A DNA stretch of 64,000 nt from NCBI GenBank assembly GCA_045603225.1, contig JAZULT010000065.1, positions 31,059 to 95,058 on the forward strand. Direction: 5' to 3'. This document shows positions 25,998 through 34,286 of the stretch, piece after piece (the stretch's first letter is position 1; each line of letters begins with the position of its first letter). The stretch is from RGIG9115 sp045603225 (GTDB lineage: Bacteria; Bacillota; Clostridia; UBA1381). The notes below the pieces were generated by a model, which did no database searches, was not told the DNA's origin, and was given only the letters and a program-made list of their open reading frames with translations. The translations under genes were made by a program, and so were the position numbers.

Positions 25998-27215
25998 CTA
26001 TTTTTCTTGTTCGATAATAGTATCAAGAACTTTTCCCATCCTGGTTATCATAGGCACTACCAAGGCATTACCCATACAAAAATATCTCATTCTATCCGGC
26101 ATACCTGTATTTGTCCATTCATCATCAAATCCTTGAAGTCGTTCTGTTTCTATTGGTGTAAGTATACGAAGCCTTCCTGTTCCCGGGTCTGTTACTACAT
26201 GGGTTGAGCGATTAAGCGTTGATTCACTTGTCAACATAGTTCGTCCCGGTCTATCCCATGGGTCAGGAAAGGCAATCGGTCCCTCTGAAAAAATATATTC
26301 ATGACCATTAGCAGATTTTCGAGGGATTTTTTTTGCCCCTTTAAGATATGTCCATTTTGGCATTTTTTCGGTAGTAATGTAGTATTTTTCATCGACATTC
26401 TGCTCAAGTATTTGTCCTAAAGTAATCGGAGGTTCTTCAAGTTCTTTAACTTTCGTTGTATATATTTGCCCCTTATGCATATATCCTGCATTTTCAAAAG
26501 AAAATTGAAAATTATCACTCACATCAACAATGCTATTGTCGAGAGTTGTTGTGGTTATTTTTTCACTTTCATTTATAGGAAAGGCTTTCACCATAAAACC
26601 ATTATTATTTATAATATTTTCCGGTGCCTCTTTAGAATATTTTTTACCATATACTGTATCGTTTTTGTAGGCAAAAATAAATATTCTTCTTCTTCGTTGA
26701 GCTGCCCCATATAATGCTGCATTAACAACTCTCCATTCAGCACTATAACCCAGCTCCGAAAGGCAAGCTAAGATAACACCAAAATCACGTCCTCTTTGTT
26801 TTGCGGGAGATTTAAGCAACCTATCAACATTTTCCAACAGACAAAAAGGAGCTTTTTTTGCAATAAGAGTATCTCTTATTTGCCACCATAACACACCTTT
26901 TTTTCCTTCTATACCTCTTGATGAAGCCAATGAATGAGCAACGCTGTAATCTTGACAGGGAAATCCCCCCACCAAAAGCGTATGGTCAGGAATCATTTTC
27001 TTCTGTACTGTACTGATATCTTCATCAGTGTGATTTTCTCCATTAATGTCAAGACTGTCTCCAAAATGTTGTATGTAACAATCATGAGCCCACTGTGTTC
27101 TTGCTCCTGGTTCCCATTGAGAAAACCAAGTAGTTTTCCAACCTGTTTCAAGTCGGTCAAATCCCACACGAAATCCACCGACTCCTGCGAATAATTCGCA
27201 TATAGTCTTTTGCAT
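25998..27215 (-). CDS. DNA cytosine-C5 methyltransferase (first of the pair)
   Basis: 405 residues. Motif I is CELFAGVGGFRVG, catalytic C87 is in GGFPCQDYS, motif VI is LLENVDRLLKSP, motif VIII is AQRRRRIF, and the end carries RLRILTPIETERLQGFDDEW and YFCMGNALVVPM. The likely target-recognition region (about 205-330) differs most from the paralogue at 21636-22859, while the motif regions are nearly the same, as expected if the two recognise related or complementary halves of one site. It is the first gene of the restriction-modification operon, so methylation would precede restriction. Upstream, a small GACCG/CGGTC palindrome overlaps the leader next to the AGAGGAGGG ribosome binding site, and a longer inverted repeat lies at 27261-27310. 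Confidence 0.95.
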   Translation of the reverse strand: MQKTICELFAGVGGFRVGFDRLETGWKTTWFSQWEPGARTQWAHDCYIQHFGDSLDINGENHTDEDISTVQKKMIPDHTLLVGGFPCQDYSVAHSLASSRGIEGKKGVLWWQIRDTLIAKKAPFCLLENVDRLLKSPAKQRGRDFGVILACLSELGYSAEWRVVNAALYGAAQRRRRIFIFAYKNDTVYGKKYSKEAPENIINNNGFMVKAFPINESEKITTTTLDNSIVDVSDNFQFSFENAGYMHKGQIYTTKVKELEEPPITLGQILEQNVDEKYYITTEKMPKWTYLKGAKKIPRKSANGHEYIFSEGPIAFPDPWDRPGRTMLTSESTLNRSTHVVTDPGTGRLRILTPIETERLQGFDDEWTNTGMPDRMRYFCMGNALVVPMITRMGKVLDTIIEQEK

Positions 27216-27228
27216 AAAGCCCTCCTCT

Positions 27229-27244
27229 GACCGTCATAGCGGTC
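27229..27244 (-). promoter_or_regulatory. Palindrome GACCG-N6-CGGTC at the methyltransferase leader
   Basis: A perfect 5-base inverted repeat immediately upstream of the ribosome binding site of the first methyltransferase. Cytosine methyltransferases are known in several systems to bind next to their own start and repress it, so this is a candidate autoregulatory site or leader hairpin. Confidence 0.35.
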
Positions 27245-27899
27245 CTCTCGCTTATTTTTTGTAGACCTTAAAAATTATTAGCACCGACAGACACCGGATC
27301 GTTGGTCTACTGTATAAATTTTATGCGTTTTTAGATTCCGAAGAAAATTCCAAAATATTATCAACATTACAATTCTATGTTTAGCAAATATTTTCTCCTG
27401 TTTCCATCAACATGTTATTGTTCCGTTTCAATCGGGTGATGATATTTGCATTAAAACCACATTGCTGTTATAGTTGTGTATTTGTCATATTTCTTTTAAT
27501 TAATAAATGAACTGCTTTTTACATGTTACAGCCATTTCATCATTTCCGCATCAAAATTTATTTTATTATATCACGAATTTGCAAAAAATTCAATATAAAT
27601 TAAAAAATATTTATTTACCACCGAATAAATTAATACACTTCAACCGTTAATACATTAAAACTTATTATTTCAAAACTATACTATCATATGTGATTTTCAA
27701 ACAACACCTACAAACGGCTTGGCCGATGATGTTTCGATTGTTCCGATTATTTCCGGGATTACAAATCCCTGAAACGCACCTCTAATGCGGATTTCTTTTT
27801 TTGTTGACAGAAATTCAGCATATTTTTCTCGAAACCATCTTTAAATCAAGCGATTTTTAATGTATAATAAAAACAGAAAAAAATTTAGGAGGATATATA
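27245..27899. other. 655-base AT-rich divergent intergenic region
   Basis: No gene is seen on either strand. It contains an inverted repeat GTAGACC (27261-27267) / GGTCTAC (27304-27310), a short hairpin GGGAT-tacaa-ATCCC near 27757-27771, and the promoter of the SGNH esterase gene at its right end. The length and AT content are larger than for other gaps in the window and may mark the edge of the inserted restriction-modification island. Confidence 0.6.
27863..27868 (+). promoter_or_regulatory. Probable -10 box of the SGNH esterase/GH31 operon
   Basis: TGTATAAT (TATAAT at 27863-27868) lies 32 bases before the ATG at 27900, ahead of the ribosome binding site AGGAGG. No good -35 hexamer is at the right distance; a TTGACA at 27804-27809 is too far away. 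Confidence 0.4.
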
Positions 27900-30800
27900 A
27901 TGAACACAAAAAAAATATCGGCTGTTTTTATTATGCTGTCTCTTCTTTTGCAGATGCTTGTTTTATCTGTTTCAGCAAACGATGTACAGCAAAAACAAAA
28001 CGGACTTTCTAATTCATTATGGAAACTGAAAAACGGAGATACATTTACGGTAGGTTATCTCGGAGGCTCAATAACACAGGGTGTCGGGCATACAAAATCA
28101 AACGGATATGCCAATCTTTCCTTTAACGCGTTAAAAGAAAAATATGCAAGAGAAGGTCTTACCTTCAAAAAACTTCAGAAGGGCATCAGCGGAACAGGCT
28201 CAAACTACGGTGCATACCGCATCGATGCAGAATTCAGCCTTCAGGATCCGTCAAAGGTTCCCGATCTTGCTTTTATAGAATTCAGCATAAATGATAATCA
28301 CCAGGGATTTTCTGCGGCAAATTCACGCAAATATATGGAAACAATCGCAAGAAAACTATATAAAGCAAACCCGAACATGGACGTTGTTTTCCTGTACACA
28401 ACGCAGATTTCACGTCTTGATAACATTGATACATGGATTACTGCTCATAAAGCGGTCGCCGACAGATACGGTATTACCCAAATCAATGTCGGAAAAGCAC
28501 TTATAGACCATATAAGAGCTCATGAAGATTATGTAAGTGATGAGGTCACCTTCGCCGGAAGCGAGACCAACAAAAATTACAGTGAGCTGTGGCTTACCTA
28601 TATGAGTGACTATGTTCATCCTTCTGATAACGGATATCAGGTTTATTCTGATGCAATAATGGATGTTCTTGATGAGGAATGGTCAAAGGAGGTTCCCGAC
28701 GCACAGACACCTATGGTTCTTTCAGAATCGGCGTACGGTTCGGTTGATGATGCATATCTTGCAGGTATCCCGAATACATATTTTCCTGTCGGCAACCAGA
28801 TACCCGCCACAAACCAGACCTATGAAATAAGCTACATAGATAACACAAGCACAATTGCACTCTGGCAGACAAATACAAAACGACTTGATATTAAGGGTGC
28901 TGAGCAGGTTATAGGCTTTAAATTCACAGGAACAGGACTCAGTTTCAGATACCGTGCAAACCTTTATAATTACGGAAGTCTGAAATTCAATATAGACGGT
29001 AAGGTTTATATGCTCCCTGCGGTATCTTCAAGAGACTGGTTTGTAAAAGTTACCGATAATCTCCCCTACGGTGAGCACACAGTAACAATCCTTTCCGATG
29101 AAACAACAAAAGGTCCTAATAATGCCCTTTATATTTACGGATTCGGAATTATCGGTGATCCTGACCACAAAGGAATTACTCTCATTGATGCCGGCAGTTC
29201 ACTCAATCCACTCTCAGCAACCCTGAGTGCAGATAAAGAAAAAATATTTGAAGAAGAAGAGCTTACAGTAACTGCTTCTGTTGATTGCAAAAATCCGATT
29301 ATGGATGTAAGCTTCTATGTAAACGATGTATTACACAAAGGCACCGTAACACATGATTCAACAGGCTACTCAACTAAAATGAGCGATCTCGTTGTCGGAA
29401 AAAATGTTATCAAGGCTGTAGTCAGAGACAGCTTCAACAAAGTAGAAACAAACACAGTAGAAGTAACCTCTGTTACTAAAAACAGCGTTATCGTCCCCAG
29501 TGTTCTCATTGTGGCAGGTACTGCAGTTTCTTCGACAAACTATACCGGTGAAAGAATTGATATTTCAGGTGCAGGTTACAACAAACCTCTGCCTCCGAAA
29601 AGAGGCTTATTCATGAGAGTTGATATGCCGCAAATCCCTGAAGGCTATGACATAAAAAAAGTTACGATGCTTTCATCAATCTTCTTTGACGGTCAATTCT
29701 CAAACGGACAATCCGGCAGAAATCTATATTTCTATCCTCTGGCTGAAAACATAGAATCAGATTACAAATACAAAGCCGATACAGTAGCTTACCCAACAAA
29801 AAACCTTGCAACACTTCTTACGACAGAATCCGTTGCAACAGCAAATGCACCGGTTAAATACACCGGCGGAGAAAACTACTCGCAATACGCAACAACCGGC
29901 AATTCAAAATATAACTATAACCTATATACCGATGTTACAAAGTTCTTTAAAAATACAATTTATAACGGTGAAAAAAATGCAGTTACAAAAAGCTTTGCGG
30001 CAAGCTATGCATGGGACAACGGTATTACCTTCAGAGCCGCAACTGCGACGGAGATTGCAAACCCGATTGTATTCTTGCTTGAGCTTGAAGAACTTCTCGA
30101 TGCCAAATTCGTAAACGACAGCAATATAACTGCTGAGGAAGCTTTTAATCTTGAACTCAAGGTGAACAAGGACAATATCTCCGGAGTAAGCTTCAATGTA
30201 AATGGCTCAGATTATATTGCAGAAAAAGCAGCAAACGGCAACTGGACAGCAAGAATCGAAGGTCTCCCAAGAGGAACCTACACAGCAACCGCAACAGTTA
30301 CTGATGCAGACGGAACTACTCTTACAAAAACACAGGAAATAACAGCAAAGACAGTAATCAACAAGACCTGCGTAATAGCTCCGGAGGTATTGATTTTAGC
30401 CGGTACTGACATTGAATCCAATGACGGTACATACTCAAGAATGGACATTGCAGGAGCAGGCTATAACAAACCTCTTCCGCCGAAAAGAGGCTTATTTATG
30501 AAGGTTAATATGCCGGAAATTGACGAAAATTACGAGATTGAAAAGGTTACAATGCTTTCATCAATCTTCTTTGACAGTCATTTCTCAAGCGGTCAGTCAG
30601 GCAAGAACCTGTTTTTCTATCCTCTTTCTGAAAATATAGATTCTACTTACAAATATAAAGCTGACACAGCGAATAACCCTGATAAAAACCTTGCAACTCT
30701 TCTTACGACAGAATCCGTTTCGACAGCTAATGCACCGGTCAAATACACCGGTGGTGAAAATTATTCTGACTACGCAACAACAGGCAATTCGAAATACAAC

Positions 30801-32072
30801 TATAATCTGTATACCGATGTTACAAAGTTCTTTAAAAACACAATTTACAATGGAGAAAAAAATGAAGTAACAAAGAGTTTTGCGGCAAGCTACGCATGGG
30901 ACAACGGTATTACCTTCAGAGCTTCATCCGCATCGGAAATTAAGCAACCGATTGTATTCCTGGTTGAGGTAAGTCAGCTTATAAAATCAGAATTTGTTTC
31001 GGATAATTTTGCACACACAAACGAAGGATTTGGCATCGCAGTCAATGTTGACAGCGATAACATCTCAGATGTTACCTTCGACATAAACGGTAAAAGCTAT
31101 ACTGCAGAGCTTAATGCAAACGGCGAATGGGCAACATTTATTGAAGCCGGGCTACCTGACGGCAGCTATGAAATAACTGCAGCAATTACCGATAATAACG
31201 GCAAAAAAGCAACTGCAAAGCAAGACTTTTATGTAACACCAAGCTATAAATTCATAAATCCGTCTTACTGCGTAAAGTTACAAGCAAGTGACGGAAAAAT
31301 GTGGAGTGTCGGCAATGCCAACAATTATAATCTCAAATATCAGGATGGTGAATACAAGGAAACACTGTACAGTGCTGTAAATATAAGCTCCCTTACAAAT
31401 GCAGATATTATTGACACGGTATATCTTGCAACCTCAACAGCCGGCAGTTCACAGCTCGGTGGTTCAAACAGCTGGACACAATTCAGATTCGATGCCTGCT
31501 CCGAAGTAAGTGCTTCTACACTCCCGGGCGGAAAAGCTCCCGAAGCTCTGCCTAAGCTTGGAGAAAAAATAGCTGAGGATGTATTTACAACATACAGTCT
31601 CAAATCAGGAATGCCTGATTATAAGCTCTTTGAAGACAACATAGCTGTATCTTCAAATACAACTGCAAACTATATGAAAATCAATGTAACAGACTATGTC
31701 AAGACTCTGATAAAATCAGGAGACAAAATGATGTATTTCAGAACTGCTGTATCTCCTATGTCAGATCAGTCATACAGCTTTGCACTCAACAACACAAATG
31801 TGAAGCTGTTAGTCAAATATAAATCACCGTCTGTAATTGATAATCATAACGGTACTACAAGCTATGTTATTACACCTGCAGACTACAATGCTGAATCTGT
31901 ACACGTAATAACTGCCACATATGCAAACGATGCTCTTGAATCTGTCACAGATAACAAAACTATTACTGACAGAACACTGTTTACATTCACAAACGGTGAA
32001 CCTGCCAAAATCTTTATCTGGGAAAATCTCGGAACCATGAAACCGCTTGATGAAGCGATAATTGTACAATAA
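27900..32072 (+). CDS. Giant secreted SGNH-hydrolase esterase with repeated beta modules
   Basis: 1390 residues with a signal peptide (1-26, ending VSA). Residues 35-265 are an SGNH/GDSL hydrolase: S57 in YLGGSITQG, SGTGSNYG, ND at 131-132 in FIEFSINDN, and the catalytic D237-x-x-H240 in DYVHPSD. Such enzymes usually remove acetyl groups from plant polysaccharides. Then follow a jelly-roll region (about 265-430), an Ig-like domain, a tandem pair of near-identical modules (from 530 and from 825), another Ig-like domain, and a ~200-residue module (about 1115-1325) with KLQASDGKMWSV and YVKTLIKSGDKMMYFRT. The tail reads IWENLGTMKPLDEAIIV. No SLH or sortase signal is present, so it is secreted or held by its modules. 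The GH31 gene follows. Confidence 0.88.
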   Translation: MNTKKISAVFIMLSLLLQMLVLSVSANDVQQKQNGLSNSLWKLKNGDTFTVGYLGGSITQGVGHTKSNGYANLSFNALKEKYAREGLTFKKLQKGISGTGSNYGAYRIDAEFSLQDPSKVPDLAFIEFSINDNHQGFSAANSRKYMETIARKLYKANPNMDVVFLYTTQISRLDNIDTWITAHKAVADRYGITQINVGKALIDHIRAHEDYVSDEVTFAGSETNKNYSELWLTYMSDYVHPSDNGYQVYSDAIMDVLDEEWSKEVPDAQTPMVLSESAYGSVDDAYLAGIPNTYFPVGNQIPATNQTYEISYIDNTSTIALWQTNTKRLDIKGAEQVIGFKFTGTGLSFRYRANLYNYGSLKFNIDGKVYMLPAVSSRDWFVKVTDNLPYGEHTVTILSDETTKGPNNALYIYGFGIIGDPDHKGITLIDAGSSLNPLSATLSADKEKIFEEEELTVTASVDCKNPIMDVSFYVNDVLHKGTVTHDSTGYSTKMSDLVVGKNVIKAVVRDSFNKVETNTVEVTSVTKNSVIVPSVLIVAGTAVSSTNYTGERIDISGAGYNKPLPPKRGLFMRVDMPQIPEGYDIKKVTMLSSIFFDGQFSNGQSGRNLYFYPLAENIESDYKYKADTVAYPTKNLATLLTTESVATANAPVKYTGGENYSQYATTGNSKYNYNLYTDVTKFFKNTIYNGEKNAVTKSFAASYAWDNGITFRAATATEIANPIVFLLELEELLDAKFVNDSNITAEEAFNLELKVNKDNISGVSFNVNGSDYIAEKAANGNWTARIEGLPRGTYTATATVTDADGTTLTKTQEITAKTVINKTCVIAPEVLILAGTDIESNDGTYSRMDIAGAGYNKPLPPKRGLFMKVNMPEIDENYEIEKVTMLSSIFFDSHFSSGQSGKNLFFYPLSENIDSTYKYKADTANNPDKNLATLLTTESVSTANAPVKYTGGENYSDYATTGNSKYNYNLYTDVTKFFKNTIYNGEKNEVTKSFAASYAWDNGITFRASSASEIKQPIVFLVEVSQLIKSEFVSDNFAHTNEGFGIAVNVDSDNISDVTFDINGKSYTAELNANGEWATFIEAGLPDGSYEITAAITDNNGKKATAKQDFYVTPSYKFINPSYCVKLQASDGKMWSVGNANNYNLKYQDGEYKETLYSAVNISSLTNADIIDTVYLATSTAGSSQLGGSNSWTQFRFDACSEVSASTLPGGKAPEALPKLGEKIAEDVFTTYSLKSGMPDYKLFEDNIAVSSNTTANYMKINVTDYVKTLIKSGDKMMYFRTAVSPMSDQSYSFALNNTNVKLLVKYKSPSVIDNHNGTTSYVITPADYNAESVHVITATYANDALESVTDNKTITDRTLFTFTNGEPAKIFIWENLGTMKPLDEAIIVQ
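29487..30095 (+). repeat. Intragenic repeat, copy 1
   Basis: Encodes residues 530 to about 732 of the SGNH protein. The hallmark segments GAGYNKPLPPKRGLFM, TKNLATLLTTESV and YNYNLYTDVTKFFKNTIYN recur almost unchanged 885 bases downstream. Confidence 0.85.
30372..30977 (+). repeat. Intragenic repeat, copy 2
   Basis: Encodes residues 825 to about 1026. It is nearly identical in protein to copy 1, and long DNA stretches also match, which points to a recent in-frame duplication of a ~295-residue unit (module plus Ig-like spacer). Confidence 0.85.
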
Positions 32073-32104
32073 TTATGCATCACGTTTTACAGGAGAAACA
32101 AAAT

Positions 32105-34204
32105 ATGAATCATATCACTTTTTTACAAAAAGGTATTATAAGAATCAGCGCAAGAGATAATATGCCGCAAAGCTATCTCGAAAAATACGGAATCCTGACA
32201 ATACCGGAATCTTCCGATGATACACCTGATGTAACTGTTAAAGACAATTCCATAACATTACCTAACGGAAAAACCATAGAATTTTTCACACGGGAAGATA
32301 CAAAGCTTTGGGAAGACGAAGTCGGTTATATGCACCGAAAGTTCAGAAATGCAATCCCAATAAGCCGTATTCAGGGCAGACCGGACGAGGTTTTCCCGCC
32401 GGAATGCAGTGAGCTTGAAGGTCGTAACTCCGAAAAAAAATTCGGTATAAGCTTTAAAATATCTCAGGACGAAAAATTCTACGGTCTCGGAGAAGCTTCA
32501 TCCGACACTATACAGCTGAGAGGAAATTCGTATCAGAACTGGGCAGTCTACAAGCAAAACGAAATATCTATCCCTCTCGTTTACAGCAACAAAAACTGGG
32601 GTGTTTTTATCGCAGCAGAAGACAGACATTTCGTGGATATAGACGACAACATAAAAGATTCTCTCACAATTCTCGGTAACCTCGATGAGCTTGATGTATT
32701 TCTGTTATATGGAGACAGTATGAAAGATATAATCAGGCTTTATACTGACCTGACCGGAAAAAGTATGTTGCTTCCCAAATGGGGGTACGGACTTACATAT
32801 ATAGCACAGATACATCAGAATCAGTTTGAGATATTAGATGATATGATGCGTTTTCGCAAAAGTCATATTCCGTGTGATAACGTTAGTCTGGAGCCGGGCT
32901 GGATGACTAAATTCTATGATTATTCTTTTGATAAAAAATGGGATTTGAAAAAGTTCCATATAGAAGAATGGATGCACTCAAGAGACTGTAAATACAGCTT
33001 TTTATCCGTAATGCGCCGATTCGGATTCCATGTTGCATTATGGATGTGCATGGACTATGACCTATGCGACCACGAGGAAGGTCTTACAGGCGGCGAGAGC
33101 AAGCTTGTTTCATGGTATGAACACGTGAAACAGTTTGTTGACGATGGCGTTGACGGCTTTAAAATAGACCCTGCGGATATGCTGATGCGAATAAACCCGA
33201 ACAAGATATATACAAACGGAGAAAGCGAACTCAAAATGCATAACATATCTCAGGTGCTTGCAATGAAGCAAATGCATCAGGGATTTGCGGAGCAGATGAA
33301 CATCCGCCCGTTTATACACTATTGTGGAGGCTATACCGGTCAACAACGCTGGGGTGCTGCAACGACCGGAGATAACGACGGTCTGCTCGGTAGTATGATA
33401 TGGCTTGAAAATCTTGCTTTGTCGGGATTTATGAACTCTACGGTTGATATGGACGTATACTCTCCCGAAGCAATACACTTTGCAATGCTTGCACCATGGG
33501 CACATCACAATGCGTGGATGGGCTGTTCTCAGCCATGGTATACCGGAGAGGATAACGAACGTGTATATACATACTATGCAAGGCTAAGATACAAGCTTCT
33601 GCCGTATATATATTCTCTGGCGATAGAAGGTCACGAGGATTCTGTTCCCATTATACGACCTATGATGCTTGAATTTCAAAATGATGAGAAGTGTCTTGAG
33701 CTTTCACGGCAGTATATGATCGGACAATGGATTCTTATTTCAGCCTTTACAGATACAGTTTATCTTCCTGCCGGAGAATGGATTGATTTCTGGACAGGTA
33801 CTGAATATAACGGACAGACAACACTCGAAAATTATACTCCGCCCAAAGACAGAGGCGGTGCATTCTTTATAAAAAAAGGTGCAATTATCCCCCACTGGAA
33901 GGACCGCGATTACACCACTCAATACACCGACGAGGAAATAGAGCTTCATTTCTATCCACACGAAAAATCCGAATATATTTTCAGAGAAGATGACGGCATT
34001 AGTCTTGATTATCTCAATACAAATTCATGTCACACAAAAATCACCTGTGATGCCACAGGCAAAACAGTTAAAATACATATCGGAAACAGAGCAGGAGATT
34101 ATAACGGGAAACCTTCAAAAAGAATATGGAAAATATTCATACATAATACAGATAAAAAAGCCGAAATTGAATGTAGTGAACAAGTTGAACTATGTGAAAT
34201 ATAA
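32105..34204 (+). CDS. GH31 family alpha-glycosidase
   Basis: 699 residues with no signal peptide, so probably intracellular. GH31 enzymes release alpha-linked glucose or xylose. After an N-terminal beta-sandwich (with KFYGLGEASSDTIQLRG at about 124-140) the barrel starts LLPKWGYGL. The nucleophile is D355 in DGFKIDPADM and the probable acid/base is D423 in TTGDND. The GH31 C-terminal segments LPYIYSLAIEGHEDSVPIIRPMM and VYLPAGEWIDFWTG follow. The ATG at 32105 is used because AGGAG lies 9 bases upstream; the ATG at 32075 has none. It lies 32 bases after the SGNH esterase gene in the same operon. With the other enzymes here an alpha-xylosidase role would fit, but alpha-glucosidase is equally possible on sequence alone. 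Confidence 0.93.
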   Translation: MNHITFLQKGIIRISARDNMPQSYLEKYGILTIPESSDDTPDVTVKDNSITLPNGKTIEFFTREDTKLWEDEVGYMHRKFRNAIPISRIQGRPDEVFPPECSELEGRNSEKKFGISFKISQDEKFYGLGEASSDTIQLRGNSYQNWAVYKQNEISIPLVYSNKNWGVFIAAEDRHFVDIDDNIKDSLTILGNLDELDVFLLYGDSMKDIIRLYTDLTGKSMLLPKWGYGLTYIAQIHQNQFEILDDMMRFRKSHIPCDNVSLEPGWMTKFYDYSFDKKWDLKKFHIEEWMHSRDCKYSFLSVMRRFGFHVALWMCMDYDLCDHEEGLTGGESKLVSWYEHVKQFVDDGVDGFKIDPADMLMRINPNKIYTNGESELKMHNISQVLAMKQMHQGFAEQMNIRPFIHYCGGYTGQQRWGAATTGDNDGLLGSMIWLENLALSGFMNSTVDMDVYSPEAIHFAMLAPWAHHNAWMGCSQPWYTGEDNERVYTYYARLRYKLLPYIYSLAIEGHEDSVPIIRPMMLEFQNDEKCLELSRQYMIGQWILISAFTDTVYLPAGEWIDFWTGTEYNGQTTLENYTPPKDRGGAFFIKKGAIIPHWKDRDYTTQYTDEEIELHFYPHEKSEYIFREDDGISLDYLNTNSCHTKITCDATGKTVKIHIGNRAGDYNGKPSKRIWKIFIHNTDKKAEIECSEQVELCEI

Positions 34205-34239
34205 AAAAACTACTATATTCAAAATTTGGCTCTCAACAC

Positions 34240-34277
34240 AAAAAAGTTGGACGTTCGATGAACGCCCAACTTTTTTT
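34240..34277. terminator. Bidirectional intrinsic terminator
   Basis: AAAAAAGTTGG and CCAACTTTTTTT with the inner pair CGTTC/GAACG form a strong hairpin flanked by A- and T-runs. It serves the plus-strand GH31 operon and the converging minus-strand SGNH-EEP gene. Confidence 0.92.
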
Positions 34278-34286
34278 GATAGATAT

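Noticed and set aside
27245..27899. Controller (C) protein gene for the restriction-modification system
   Set aside because: No open frame with a helix-turn-helix pattern is present on either strand of this gap.
29487..30977. Repeat pair considered as CRISPR or mobile repeat
   Set aside because: The units are ~600-base in-frame coding modules, not short spaced repeats, and there are no cas genes.
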